DNA of 64,000 bases from contig NZ_CP128846.1 in assembly GCF_030388665.1 (NCBI RefSeq), positions 2,356,001 through 2,420,000 of the forward strand. The letters are read 5' to 3'. The translations under genes and the position numbers were made by a program. Under the pieces are notes generated by a model. The model had not been told where the DNA came from. It did no database searches and saw only the letters and a program-made list of their open reading frames with translations. Positions 26,248 through 35,222 of the stretch are shown here, one piece after another. Numbering within the stretch: position 1 is the first letter of the stretch; each line of letters begins with the position of its first letter. Origin of the DNA: Streptomyces flavofungini. GTDB taxonomy: Bacteria > Actinomycetota > Actinomycetes > Streptomycetales > Streptomycetaceae.

Positions 26248-27456
26248 TCAGTCGTCGGAGCCGGGCTCATCCGAAGCGGGCTCGTCCGCGCCCGGGGCGG
26301 AGGCAGCGTCCGAGCTCGGCCCCGAGCCCGGTCCCGCGCCCGGCTCCCCCTCCGGCTCCTGTACGTAGCGCAGGACGCCCCACATGCCGAACTCATCGGT
26401 GTGCGGGGCGTCCTCGTCGTTCTCCCGGCACAGCGTCAGCTCCGCGTCCAGCGCCGTGACGTCTATGCCGGAGCCGATGAGGACGAGCTGGGTGAGGTGC
26501 TTCTCACCGGGCTCCCACGGCTCGGGGTAGAAGCGCAGGAAGCGGCCCACGGAGTGCACCGCGTACCGGTTGCGGGCGTCGGCGGCGCCGAAGTCGACGT
26601 ACCCCTTGATGCGGTACAGCCCCTCGGGCCTGCTGTCGAGGAAGGCCATCAGACGGCGCGGGTTGAGGGGCGCTTCGGAGGTGAAGGAGAGGCTTTCGTA
26701 GCCGGCGTGCAGGTGGTGGGCGGGGTCGTCGCACCCGCAGGGAGCGTGGTCGGCGTCGGTCCGGTCGGAGCCGGGCCCCTCCGCGTTGGGCCCGTCGGCC
26801 CGGTCGTCGTGGTCATGCAGGTCGTCGAAGGACAGCTGCCCGACGCGCTCCCCCACGGGCTTGCGGTCGAGCAGCAGCGCCACGTCGACGCGTCCGTACG
26901 AGGCGGGGACGACGGCCGCGCGGTCGGTGAGGCGGCGCACCTCCGCGAGGATGCGCTCCCGTTCGGCGTCACTCACCCGGTCGGCCTTGTTGACGACGAC
27001 GAGGTCCGCGACGCCCAGGTGCCGGTCGACCTCCGGATGCCGCTGCCTGGTGGCGTCGAACTCGGCGGCGTCGACGACCTCCACGAGACCGCCGTACACA
27101 ATGTTCGGGTTCTCGCTGGCCAGCACCATCCGCATCAGCTCCTGCGGCTCGGCGAGCCCACTGGCCTCGATGACGATGACGTCGATACGGGCGGCCGGGT
27201 CGGCCAGTCGCTCCAGGTACTCGTCCAGTTCGCTGGCGTCCACGGCGCAGCACAGGCATCCGTTGCCGAGCGAGACGGTGGAGTCGCCGAGCGCTCCGGC
27301 GACGGCCATCGCGTCGATCTCGATGGACCCGAAATCGTTGACGATCGCGCCGATCCGGCTGCCTCCGCTGCGGTGCAGCAGATGGTTCAGGAGCGTCGTC
27401 TTTCCGGAGCCCAAAAAGCCGGTGAGGACGACAACCGGAATCTGCTGCTCACGCAC
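26248..27456 (-). CDS. COG0523 (CobW/ZNG1-type) GTP-dependent metallochaperone
   Basis: A 402-aa G3E-family GTPase. It has the P-loop GFLGSGKTTLL (residues 13-23), the metal motif GCLCC (66-70), switch residues IEASGLAEP and the base-specificity motif NKAD (about 157-160). A His/Asp/Cys-rich linker between the two domains (HDHDDRADG...HAPCGCDDPAHHLHAG) should bind zinc or a similar metal. The C-terminal CobW_C domain includes GLYRIKGYVDF. Such proteins deliver zinc or cobalt to client enzymes. The last 40 residues are a Gly/Ala/Asp low-complexity tail. The GTG start at 27456 has GAGGGG six bases upstream. I looked for a Zur box upstream and did not see one. Confidence 0.9.
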   Translation of the reverse strand: MREQQIPVVVLTGFLGSGKTTLLNHLLHRSGGSRIGAIVNDFGSIEIDAMAVAGALGDSTVSLGNGCLCCAVDASELDEYLERLADPAARIDVIVIEASGLAEPQELMRMVLASENPNIVYGGLVEVVDAAEFDATRQRHPEVDRHLGVADLVVVNKADRVSDAERERILAEVRRLTDRAAVVPASYGRVDVALLLDRKPVGERVGQLSFDDLHDHDDRADGPNAEGPGSDRTDADHAPCGCDDPAHHLHAGYESLSFTSEAPLNPRRLMAFLDSRPEGLYRIKGYVDFGAADARNRYAVHSVGRFLRFYPEPWEPGEKHLTQLVLIGSGIDVTALDAELTLCRENDEDAPHTDEFGMWGVLRYVQEPEGEPGAGPGSGPSSDAASAPGADEPASDEPGSDD

Positions 27457-27802
27457 GTGCGGCCCCTCGCGTCAACTCTCATCAAGGTGGATCAAGTCAC
27501 TCAAGACGTGTACACATCGCGGGCGACGATGCTGTACGACGATTGAAGACCGCTCCAGGATATGTGCGCGTAGACGCGCCGGTTGGTGAACGATTGTTAG
27601 CGGCGCTCGCGGGGCACACATTGGGCACGGCGCAGGGAAATGTGGACGCCCTTTCCTTCCGTGCGCCTCCTCTCCGCCTCCCAGCCGATCAGAGCCGCTC
27701 GGGCACCCTGGGAGACGGCAAGCGCCGCCCATCGCTCGCCGGTCCGCGCCCCGTCGCCCCGACCCGACGACCGGCGGACGGTCGCCTGATTCGGGGGTTG
27801 AC
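27457..27802. other. Divergent intergenic region, no gene seen
   Basis: 346 bases between the COG0523 gene and the DUF6082-like gene. ATCAAG occurs twice near 27480-27497 (CATCAAGGTGGATCAAG), and an AT-richer patch lies around 27580-27600 (GGTGAACGATTGTTAGCGG). No Zur-type dyad and no RNA fold were recognised. Confidence 0.4.
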
Positions 27803-28378
27803 ATGACCACACAGAAAAACGGCACAGGAGGGCTCTGTTCCGCGGCCGGGGCAGGACTCGCCCTCGCGGCCGGATGCCTCGCACTCCTGGCCGCCCAGCA
27901 GCGCAAATACGCAGAGCTCCGCGCACGGGCGGACCGGACGGAGCGCGCCGAGTGGCGGCGCGCCATGATGGCCGAGCAGCAGGAACTCCAGCTCTATCTG
28001 CTCCGGAAGGCGATCGAGGACCCCGATCTCGCGGCGGTCTACAGCGTCGCGGAAGCCGATTCACCCACACAGCGGCGCCAGTTCCTGTACGCCAACGCGC
28101 TCTACACCAACGCGGTGCTCGCCTACCGCAGTGGCGTCGTCACCTGGGAGGAACTCCACGGCCACCTGCGGTGGATCTGCACCAACCCGCTCTTCCGCCA
28201 GTACTGGCACGCCACCCGCCACCAGCGCGCCAGCCTGAAGGACTCCTCCGACGAAGCCAGGGTGGGCCGGATGACGGACACCATCATCCGCGACCTGGAC
28301 GAGGCCGACACCGACGAGTACTGGGTGGTGGGTGAACCCCCGCCTGAATCGGACCGGCGTGAACCCCCGCCCAGGTAG
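27803..28378 (+). CDS. DUF6082-like membrane-anchored protein
   Basis: A 191-aa protein with one N-terminal transmembrane segment (LCSAAGAGLALAAGCLALLAA, residues about 11-31) followed by a basic/acidic helical cytoplasmic domain. Conserved elements are YSVAEADSPTQRRQFLYANALYTN, HLRWICTNPLFRQYW and RVGRMTDTIIRDLDEADTDEYW. The WICTNPLFRQYW block is typical of the large streptomycete family I know as DUF6082, often with many paralogues per genome and no proven role. The start ATG follows GGGGG. It is not obviously linked to neighbours; a sequence-divergent C-terminal tail is proline rich. Confidence 0.78.
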   Translation: MTTQKNGTGGLCSAAGAGLALAAGCLALLAAQQRKYAELRARADRTERAEWRRAMMAEQQELQLYLLRKAIEDPDLAAVYSVAEADSPTQRRQFLYANALYTNAVLAYRSGVVTWEELHGHLRWICTNPLFRQYWHATRHQRASLKDSSDEARVGRMTDTIIRDLDEADTDEYWVVGEPPPESDRREPPPR

Positions 28379-28620
28379 GGCCGGTTGGAGCAGCCCGTGT
28401 CCAGGGGTGGGATAAGGAGCGGCTAACCTGTCCCCGCCCCGTCGTCCGCATCCCGGAGGGCGGGCGCCACGGCATGTCCACATCTCGGGGCGACGACCCT
28501 TCCTGCGTCCGAGCCCCTCCCCCTTTGCCTCATTTGCCTCATTCGCATCACCCTCCAGACCCGACACCCCACTACCGCCCCCTACCCCTGACCGTTCACT
28601 CCTCAAGGACCGGGATCCTC

Positions 28621-28857
28621 TTGAAGATCGTGCGCCGCATCGGTGCGTCACCACGGGAACGTGGCAGTCTCGCCGGCGACACCTGCCCCGACATCTTCGA
28701 ACTCAGCAGCGGCGACTTCGCCGTCATCGGGACGGAAGCGACAGCGGCGCTCGACGGCGAGCTCCCCCCTGACGCCGCCCGCGCCCCTCACGAACGCATC
28801 GTGATCGTCAGCCGCGAGACACTCGTCCGCGCGAAGGCCGACATCCCCAACAGCTGA
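28621..28857 (+). CDS. Small conserved hypothetical protein (78 aa)
   Basis: The conserved part reads IVRRIGASPRERGSLAGDTCPDIFELSSGDFAVIGTEAT... to RAKADIPNS, a small soluble protein I recognise only as a streptomycete family of unknown function. The same frame can be extended 147 bases upstream to an ATG, but that region is Pro/His rich and shadow-like. I place the start at TTG 28621, where AAGGA lies upstream; a GTG at 28630 is also possible. The ordered alternation of hydrophobic strands (DIFELSSGDFAVIG, RIVIVSRETLV) suggests a small beta-rich fold. Start uncertain by a few codons. Confidence 0.65.
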   Translation: MKIVRRIGASPRERGSLAGDTCPDIFELSSGDFAVIGTEATAALDGELPPDAARAPHERIVIVSRETLVRAKADIPNS

Positions 28858-28978
28858 CCGCGGCGCGGAGTGATGACCGGCGCTCACCGCGCCCTCTCCG
28901 TCGAGGTCCTCCGGCCACCCCGTTGAGGCCACCTCCGGATGACGAACCCCTCCGCTCGCCCCACCGACCTCGCGCGAC

Positions 28979-29013
28979 GTGAGGCCCGGCGCCAGACCGG
29001 CACCGGGCCTCAC
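28979..29013. terminator. Bidirectional terminator between convergent genes
   Basis: GTGAGGCCCGG pairs with CCGGGCCTCAC across a 13-base loop. It lies between the plus-strand 78-aa gene and the end of the minus-strand citrate synthase gene. Confidence 0.75.
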
Positions 29014-29081
29014 AGCCGTTCCGGCTCCTGCCCTCAGCTGCCTGAGCCCGCCTGGGCCCGGACGGCCCCCGGCAGGCAGCA

Positions 29082-30284
29082 TCAGGCCTCCGGCGTGGGC
29101 GCCTCCGCTCCCTCGGGCACCGGCACCGGAACCGGCGGCACCGGTCCCGCATACCGCGCCGCAGGCCGAATGATCTTCGAGTCCTCCGCCTGCTCGAGGA
29201 GGTTGGCGCTCCACCCGACCACCCGCGCGGACGCGAACGTCGGCGTGAACATCTCGCGCGGCAGCCCGCACAGCTCCATGACCACGCCTGCGTAGAACTC
29301 CACGTTCGTGTGGAGTTCACGGCCCGGCTTGAGCTCCGCGAGGATCGCCTCGACCTGCCGCTCCACCTCGACCGCGAACGCGACAAGGTCACCGCCGAAC
29401 CCTTGCGCGATACCGCGGAGCATCCGGGAACGCGGGTCCTCGGTGCGGTACACCGGGTGTCCGAAGCCCATGATGCGCTCCCCCGCGAGGACCCGTTCAC
29501 GGATCCAGGGGTCGATGCGGTCGGGGGTGCCGATGGCGTCGAGTGTGTCCAGGGCCCGGCTCGGCGCACCACCGTGAAGGGGGCCCGACAGCGCGCCGAT
29601 CGCGCCCACGAGGCAGGCGGCCACATCCGCGCCGGTCGAGGCGATGACCCGGCCCGTGAACGTGGACGCGTTGAATCCATGGTCGATGGTGGAGATCAAG
29701 TACTGCTCGACCGCACGGGCCCGGTCGGCGTCCGGCCGTGAACCTGTCAGCATGTAGAGGTAGTTGGCCGCGTACGGCAGGTCGTCGCGCGGCTCGATCG
29801 GGTCGAGGCCCTGGCCCAGCCGGTACAGCGCGGTGAGCAGGGTCGGCACGACGGCGGACGCGGCGAGCGCGTCGGCGCGCCGCCGGTCCCCGTCGATGTC
29901 GTACACCGGGCGGAAGCCCTTGGCGGCCCCGAAGAGCGAAAGGGCCGAGCGCAGCCCGGCGAGCGGCCCCGACAGCGCGCTGGCCCGGGCGATGCCGGGC
30001 AGGGCCGCCCGCACCTCCTCGGGGAGGTGCCGCAGCGCGGCGGTCTGCCGAACGAAGGCGGGTCGCTGCGTGGCGTCCGGCAGCGAGCCGTGGAACATCA
30101 GGTGCCAGACGTCCTCGAAGCTGCGGGTCTGCGCGAGCTCCACGGCGGAGTACTGGCGGTAGTGGTAGAAGCCCTCGCGCCCCCGGACGTCGCCGAGTTG
30201 GGTCTCGGTGACGACGACGCCCGCGAGTCCACGTGGGACCTCGACGGGAGCGGTGGGGGTGGCGGCGGAGCCATTGATCGGCAT
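29082..30284 (-). CDS. Citrate/2-methylcitrate synthase family protein (CitA type)
   Basis: The 400-aa enzyme belongs to the family that condenses acetyl- or propionyl-CoA with oxaloacetate. The two catalytic histidines are present (H237 in GPLHGGAPSRAL; H276 in GFGHPVYRTEDPRS). At the catalytic aspartate the motif reads TNVEFYAG, so glutamate (E329) replaces the usual Asp; as far as I remember mycobacterial CitA also has NVEF. This may mean low activity or a different acyl-CoA. The C-terminal arm ends in a Pro/Val tail (VPPVPVPVPEG). ATG 30284 has GAGGAAC upstream. It is divergent from an HTH-fused paralogue with a shared AT-rich palindrome between them. Confidence 0.9.
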   Translation of the reverse strand: MPINGSAATPTAPVEVPRGLAGVVVTETQLGDVRGREGFYHYRQYSAVELAQTRSFEDVWHLMFHGSLPDATQRPAFVRQTAALRHLPEEVRAALPGIARASALSGPLAGLRSALSLFGAAKGFRPVYDIDGDRRRADALAASAVVPTLLTALYRLGQGLDPIEPRDDLPYAANYLYMLTGSRPDADRARAVEQYLISTIDHGFNASTFTGRVIASTGADVAACLVGAIGALSGPLHGGAPSRALDTLDAIGTPDRIDPWIRERVLAGERIMGFGHPVYRTEDPRSRMLRGIAQGFGGDLVAFAVEVERQVEAILAELKPGRELHTNVEFYAGVVMELCGLPREMFTPTFASARVVGWSANLLEQAEDSKIIRPAARYAGPVPPVPVPVPEGAEAPTPEA

Positions 30285-30347
30285 GTTGTTCCTCGACTTC
30301 CTCCCTGGACTTGATTCGACTGTCCATGCTTGATTGAGATCCTGTCA

Positions 30348-30366
30348 ATATTGATTGAATCAATAT
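30348..30366. promoter_or_regulatory. AT-rich perfect palindrome with TTGATT direct repeats (candidate operator)
   Basis: ATATTGATTGAATCAATAT is a perfect 9-1-9 inverted repeat in a genome of over 70% GC. TTGATT half-sites recur at 30311, 30330 and 30351, spaced 19 and 21 bases, i.e. about two helix turns. The block lies 21 bases before the ATG of the HTH-citrate synthase and 64 bases before the other citrate synthase, so it can control both. Confidence 0.7.
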
Positions 30367-30386
30367 GCCCATGCAGGTATCGGGAC

Positions 30387-31751
30387 ATGGATACGGTGAC
30401 GCCCATGACGGATCAAGAAGCGGGGCCCCGCGCCTCCGCGCGCGAGGACCGCCGCCTCAGCACCAAGGAAGCCGCAGAACTCCTCGGCGTGAAGCCGGAG
30501 ACCGTGTACGCCTACGTGAGCCGCGGTCAGCTCAGCAGCCGCCGCGGCCCCGGCTCCCGGGGCAGCACCTTCGACCCCAAGGAGGTCCAGGCGCTGGCCC
30601 TCAGGAACAGGCGCGAGCCCGCCGCGGCCTCCGGAGCCAACGAGCTCTCCGTACGCACCCGCATCACGCTGATCGAGAAGGACCGCTACTACTTCCGCGG
30701 TGTGGACGCGGCGGCGCTTGCTCTGCGCCACTCCTACGAAGAGGTCGCGGAGTGGCTGTGGACCGGCGTGCTGCGGCCGGGCATCCACTTCACCGCGCCC
30801 CCGGAGCCGTCCGGCTCTGCCCGTCTGGCCGTGCGCGCGCTGCCGGAGCACTGCGGACCCACGGACCGCCTGCGTGTCGCGGCCATCGCCGCGGGAGCCT
30901 CCGACCCGCTCCGCTTCGACCTCTCCGAAGAGGCCGTCATCGGCACGGCCCGCACCCTCATCCCGACCCTCGTGGCCGCGCTCCCGCCCCTCAGGACCGG
31001 CCACCGGGACGGCGGACCGCTCGCTGGACGCCTCTGGAGCCGCCTCAGCGGGCACAAGCCCGACGACGCCTCCCTGAACGCCCTGGACACCGCGCTCGCG
31101 CTGCTCGTGGACCACGACCTGGCGGCGTCGACGCTCGCGGTCCGCGTCGCGGCATCCGCACGCGCCCACCCGTACGCAGCCGTGTCGGCGGGACTCGGCG
31201 TCCTGGAGGGCCCCCTGCACGGCGCTGCCAGCGGCCTCGCCCACCGCATGCTCCTCGAGGTCCTCGACCGCGGCACGGCGGCGCCCGTCGTCGCGAACGA
31301 ACTGCGCGCGGGCCGCCGCGTCCCCGGCCTCGGCCACCGCGTCTACCAGGGCGAGGACCCGCGCGCGCAGGCACTGTTCGGCCTCCTGGAGACGATGCCG
31401 AAGGCCGGCCCGGCGCTGGCGGCGGCCCGGGACGTGGTGGCCACCACAGCCCGCCACACCGACCTGCACGCCAACGTGGACCTCGCGCTCGCCGTCCTCA
31501 CGGCGTCGTCAGGCATGGCCGCGGAAGCGGGCGAGACTGTCTTCGCCGTGGCGCGCACGGCCGGGTGGATCGCGCATGCCCTGGAGGAGTACGGGGAGCG
31601 GCCGATGCGGATGCGCCCCGTGGGGCAGTACGTCGGGACGCGACCGCCCCAGCCGCTGCCGGAGGCGCAAGGCCTTCCCGGAGCGTCCGAGGGACCCGGC
31701 GCGACCGGCTCGTCCAACTCATCCGGCTCATCCGGCTCATCCAACAGGTGA
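30387..31751 (+). CDS. Citrate-synthase-like protein with N-terminal HTH domain
   Basis: A 454-aa fusion. Residues about 20-75 form an excisionase/MerR-type helix-turn-helix (RLSTKEAAELLGVKPETVYAYVSRGQL) used to bind DNA. The rest is a complete citrate synthase fold with both histidines (EGPLHGAASGLAHRM and PGLGHRVYQGEDPRA) and the catalytic Asp in HANVDLALAV, so the catalytic set looks intact. The C-terminus ends in a Ser/Gly/Asn repeat (SSNSSGSSGSSNR). It probably senses acyl-CoA or oxaloacetate and regulates the divergent citA-like gene and itself through the palindrome between them. Start could be ATG 30387 or ATG 30405; neither has a strong ribosome binding site. Confidence 0.85.
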   Translation: MDTVTPMTDQEAGPRASAREDRRLSTKEAAELLGVKPETVYAYVSRGQLSSRRGPGSRGSTFDPKEVQALALRNRREPAAASGANELSVRTRITLIEKDRYYFRGVDAAALALRHSYEEVAEWLWTGVLRPGIHFTAPPEPSGSARLAVRALPEHCGPTDRLRVAAIAAGASDPLRFDLSEEAVIGTARTLIPTLVAALPPLRTGHRDGGPLAGRLWSRLSGHKPDDASLNALDTALALLVDHDLAASTLAVRVAASARAHPYAAVSAGLGVLEGPLHGAASGLAHRMLLEVLDRGTAAPVVANELRAGRRVPGLGHRVYQGEDPRAQALFGLLETMPKAGPALAAARDVVATTARHTDLHANVDLALAVLTASSGMAAEAGETVFAVARTAGWIAHALEEYGERPMRMRPVGQYVGTRPPQPLPEAQGLPGASEGPGATGSSNSSGSSGSSNR

Positions 31752-31787
31752 AACCGGCTGGTCCGGCCGCGGGTTAGGCTCACCTCT

Positions 31788-32693
31788 GTGAGTACATGCG
31801 CGACCGCCTCGCGGGATCTGGACGAACCTCTGGCGGGCACCGCGGCCACCGCCAGGACCTGGCTGCTCCTGGAACAGCCCGGCCCTTGGGGCGCCAAGGC
31901 GCTCACGTCGAGCCATCTCGATCCGGACGTGGGCCGCGCCCTGGAACAGGCGGCCGAGTCGACCGGCGTGCGGGTCGCCCTCATCCGGCGCCCGGGACGT
32001 CACGCCGACTGCCACACACCCGCGCGGCACCGCGTCTACGCGGCCCACACCACCCCGGGCAACGCCTGGCTGCGCTCCCATGTCGTGGACGAACCACGGC
32101 AGTTGCTGGACCTGGACTTCGCGGCGCTCGGCGCGGGTGACCACGGGGGCTTCGGCACACCGCACACGGGCGAGCCGCTGGCGCTCGTGTGCACGAACGG
32201 CAAGCGCGACCGCTGCTGCGCCCTGCTCGGCAGACCGCTGGCCGGTGAACTGACTGCCTCCGGAGAGGAAGGCGTCTGGGAGATCACTCATCTGGGTGGT
32301 CATCGCTTCTCCCCCACGCTCCTCGTCCTGCCGCACGGCTACGCGTACGGCCGCACCGGGGCGCACGCCGTCAAGGAGATCCTGCAGGCGGTGCGTGAGG
32401 GCTGCGTCGTCACCGAGGGGTGCCGGGGCAACTCCGCCTGGGAACGCCCCGGCCAGGCTGCGGAGCTGGCGGTGCGCACGGCCGCGCGCGAGGACGTGCT
32501 GGGGGCGCTCAGCGTCGTGGGCACGACGGGCGGAGCTCCGCGCTGGGAGGTGACGGTCGCCCACACCGACGGACGGCGCTGGCGAGTCACCGTCGCGCAG
32601 GGTGCCTCGTTGCCGCCGCGTCCGGAGAGCTGCGGGGCGGCGCTGGGGTCGCCCGCGCGGATGGACGTGATGGCGGTGCGGGAGATCGTGTAG
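31788..32693 (+). CDS. Sucrase/ferredoxin-like (thioredoxin-like [2Fe-2S]) protein
   Basis: The 301-aa protein belongs to the Suc_Fer-like family (Apd1/Aim32 relatives), which fold like thioredoxin-type ferredoxins. Signature segments are the N-terminal TWLLLEQPGPWG, the cysteine motif ALVCTNGKRDRCCALLGRP and the histidine motif HLGGHRFSPTLLVLPHG; Cys and His of these motifs would ligate a [2Fe-2S] cluster. The C-terminal region has another conserved cysteine (PPRPESCGA). Start GTG 31788 gives the normal N-terminus. The redox partner is unknown. It follows the HTH-citrate synthase in the same direction, 36 bases away, so they may be co-transcribed. Confidence 0.85.
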   Translation: MSTCATASRDLDEPLAGTAATARTWLLLEQPGPWGAKALTSSHLDPDVGRALEQAAESTGVRVALIRRPGRHADCHTPARHRVYAAHTTPGNAWLRSHVVDEPRQLLDLDFAALGAGDHGGFGTPHTGEPLALVCTNGKRDRCCALLGRPLAGELTASGEEGVWEITHLGGHRFSPTLLVLPHGYAYGRTGAHAVKEILQAVREGCVVTEGCRGNSAWERPGQAAELAVRTAAREDVLGALSVVGTTGGAPRWEVTVAHTDGRRWRVTVAQGASLPPRPESCGAALGSPARMDVMAVREIV

Positions 32694-32876
32694 GACCGCT
32701 CGGGCGGACCGGGCTCCCGGTGCTCGCGGGCGGGGGTCCAGGTGTAGTGATCGAGTAGGGCCGCCGAGGCGACCTCCTCCCTAAGGTCACGCAGGCCAGT
32801 CGGCCGGAGGGCTCCCGGGAGATCCACGCCACACTCCCTTCGGAGCAGGCCGCCCCTCGCCGTACCGTTCGTACAC

Positions 32877-34547
32877 ATGAGCCCGACTCCCCCTGCCCGA
32901 CGTCTGCGCCTCGGCCTGCCGCGGCGCGTCTTCTCGCAGGTGCTGCTGATGCAGCTGGCGATCGCCACCGGGGTGGCCGTGCTCGCCACCGGGCTCTTCC
33001 TCGCGCCGCTCAGCGACCAGCTGGACGACCAGGCGATGCGCCGGGCCCTCGCCATCGCGCAGACGACGGCGGCACAGCCCGGGATCGCCGATGACCTGGT
33101 CTCCTCGCGCCCCGCGGCCGACGGGCCTGTGCAGTCGGCGGCGGAGCGGATCCGCAAGGCCAGCGGCGCCGAGTACGTCGTGATCATGAACAAGGAGGGT
33201 GTGCGCTGGTCGCACACCGACCGCGACGAGGTGGGCAGGGTCGTCTCGACGGACCCCAGCGACGCACTCGCGGGCCGCGACGTCATGGAGATCGACAACG
33301 GCACGCTCGGCCGCTCCGCGCGCGGGAAGGTGCCCTTGCGGAACGCGAACGGCACGATCGTGGGCGCTGTCTCCGTAGGCATCGAGTACGACAGTGTGCG
33401 CGCCCGGCTGATCCACACGATCCCGAGCCTGTTCGCGTACGCGGGCGGGGCTCTGGCCGTCGGGGCGCTCGCCGCCTATCTGATCTCGCGCAGGGTGCAC
33501 CGTCAGACCCGTGACCTCGCGTTCTCCGACATCTCGGCGTTGCTCGCGGAGCGCGAGGCGATGCTGCACGGCATCCGTGAGGGGGTCGTCGCCCTGGACC
33601 ACGGCGGCAGGATCCGGCTGCTCAACGACGAGGCCCAGCGGCTCCTGGGGCTCGGTGCGGAGGCGATCGGGGAGTCCCTGGAGGCGGCGCTCGGCGAGGG
33701 CCGCACCGCCGATGTCCTGTCGGGCCGCGTCACCGGCACCGACCTGCTGACGGTACGCGGCCAGCGGGTCCTGGTCGCCAACCGCATGCCCACGGACGAC
33801 GGCGGCGCCGTCGCGACCCTGCGCGACCGCACCGAACTGGAACAGCTCGGCCGGGAACTCGACTCCACCCGCGGTCTCATCGACGCCCTGCGCGCCCAGG
33901 ACCACGAGCACGCCAACCGCATGCACACGCTGCTCGGCCTGCTCGAACTGGAGATGTACCAGGAGGCCGCGGAGTTCGTGGGCGAGGTGGCGGGCGCTCA
34001 CCGGGTGACCGCCGAGCAGATCACCGAGAAGATCCACGACCCGCTCCTGTCGGCCCTGCTGGTCGGCAAGGCAACCGTCGCCGCGGAGCGCGGCGTGACA
34101 CTCGCCGTCTCGGAGGACACCGCCCTGCCCGACCGGCTCGTCGACCCCGGTGGGCTCGTCACGATCGTCGGCAACCTCGTCGACAACGCGCTGGACGCGG
34201 CGGCGCCCCTGCGGCCCGGGGCCGCGGGCGTCGGGCACGCGCGCGTGGAGGTCGCTCTGCGCACCGAGGGACCGGAGGGACGCACGGTAGTGCTTCGGGT
34301 ACGGGACTCCGGTCCCGGTGTGCCGGCGGAGCAGCGTGAGTCGGTGTTCACGGAGGGCTGGAGCACCAAGGAGCCGCCTGCGCACGGCAAGCGCGGTATC
34401 GGGCTCGCCCTGGTGCGCAGGCTCGCCGAGCGGCAGGGCGGCAGGGCGGCGGTCGGTGCGGCGCCCGGGGGCGGCGCCGAGTTCACGGTCGTACTGCCGG
34501 AGGGGCTCGCGGAGCCACGGCCGGTGGCAACGGAGGAGGCACGATGA
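32877..34547 (+). CDS. CitA/DcuS-type sensor histidine kinase
   Basis: A 556-aa membrane kinase with two transmembrane helices (about 21-43 and 181-203) flanking an extracytoplasmic PAS-like (Cache) sensor (AERIRKASGAEYVVIMNKEGVRWSHT...GAVSVGIEYD), as in kinases that sense C4-dicarboxylates or citrate. A cytoplasmic PAS follows (IREGVVALDHGGRIRLLNDEAQRLLG), then the SPOB-type dimerisation helix with phospho-accepting H343 (QDHEHANRMHTLLGLLELEM) and a HATPase domain (NLVDNALDAAA, DSGPGVP, GIGLALV). Its response regulator overlaps it by four bases (ATGA). Just beyond lies a convergent acetate-type symporter operon, a likely target. Confidence 0.92.
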   Translation: MSPTPPARRLRLGLPRRVFSQVLLMQLAIATGVAVLATGLFLAPLSDQLDDQAMRRALAIAQTTAAQPGIADDLVSSRPAADGPVQSAAERIRKASGAEYVVIMNKEGVRWSHTDRDEVGRVVSTDPSDALAGRDVMEIDNGTLGRSARGKVPLRNANGTIVGAVSVGIEYDSVRARLIHTIPSLFAYAGGALAVGALAAYLISRRVHRQTRDLAFSDISALLAEREAMLHGIREGVVALDHGGRIRLLNDEAQRLLGLGAEAIGESLEAALGEGRTADVLSGRVTGTDLLTVRGQRVLVANRMPTDDGGAVATLRDRTELEQLGRELDSTRGLIDALRAQDHEHANRMHTLLGLLELEMYQEAAEFVGEVAGAHRVTAEQITEKIHDPLLSALLVGKATVAAERGVTLAVSEDTALPDRLVDPGGLVTIVGNLVDNALDAAAPLRPGAAGVGHARVEVALRTEGPEGRTVVLRVRDSGPGVPAEQRESVFTEGWSTKEPPAHGKRGIGLALVRRLAERQGGRAAVGAAPGGGAEFTVVLPEGLAEPRPVATEEAR

Positions 34548-35218
34548 TCGAGGTCCTGGTCGTGGACGACGACGTGCGCGTGGCGGACGTCAACGCGGCC
34601 TACGTGGAGAAGGTTCCGGGTTTCCGGGTGGCGGGGCGCGCGCACAGCGCCACCGACGCGCTCCGCCTCGTCGAGGAACTGCCGGTCGACCTGGTGCTCC
34701 TCGACCACTACCTGCCGGACGAGACAGGCTTGGCCGTGGTCCGCTCGCTGCGTGCGCGCGGCCACCAGACCGACGTGATCATGGTGACGGCGGCCCGCGA
34801 CGTCGCCACGGTGCAGGCCGCGATGCGCCACGGCGCGTTGCAGTACCTGGTCAAACCCTTCTCGTACGCGGGACTTCGCGCCAAGCTCGACGCGTACGCC
34901 ACGCTGCGTCGCACTCTCGACGGCGGCGGCGAGGCGGAGCAGGCCGAGGTCGACCGCATTTTCAGTGCACTCTCGGCCACACCGGCGCCGGACCTGCCCA
35001 AAGGGCACTCGCCCACGACCGCGGAGCTGGTCCGCAGGGCGCTGATGGCGGCTGAGGGGCCGGTCTCCGCCCAGGAGCTGGCGGAGAGCACCGGCCTGAG
35101 CCGGCAGACCGCACAGCGCTATCTGAAGCTCCTGGAGCGCACGGGCCGGGTGCGGCTGAGCCTGAAGTACGGCGACACGGGCCGCCCGGAACACCGCTAC
35201 GCATGGTCGTCCTCCTGA
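34544..35218 (+). CDS. CitB/DcuR-type response regulator
   Basis: The 224-aa regulator has a receiver domain with D54 (VLLDHYLPDE) and K104 (LVKPFSY), and a C-terminal helix-turn-helix (AQELAESTGLSRQTAQRYLKLLERTGRVRLSLKYG, about 172-205) typical of the CitB/DcuR group. It starts inside the stop codon of the kinase gene, so kinase and regulator are translationally coupled. Members of this group switch on carboxylate uptake and use; the convergent symporter and DUF485 genes 5 bases beyond its stop are natural candidates, but this is inference. Confidence 0.92.
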   Translation: MIEVLVVDDDVRVADVNAAYVEKVPGFRVAGRAHSATDALRLVEELPVDLVLLDHYLPDETGLAVVRSLRARGHQTDVIMVTAARDVATVQAAMRHGALQYLVKPFSYAGLRAKLDAYATLRRTLDGGGEAEQAEVDRIFSALSATPAPDLPKGHSPTTAELVRRALMAAEGPVSAQELAESTGLSRQTAQRYLKLLERTGRVRLSLKYGDTGRPEHRYAWSSS

Positions 35219-35222
35219 CCTG

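Noticed and set aside
27457..27802. Zur box in front of the COG0523 metallochaperone
   Set aside because: No TGAAAATCATTTTCA-like dyad could be found in the intergenic region.
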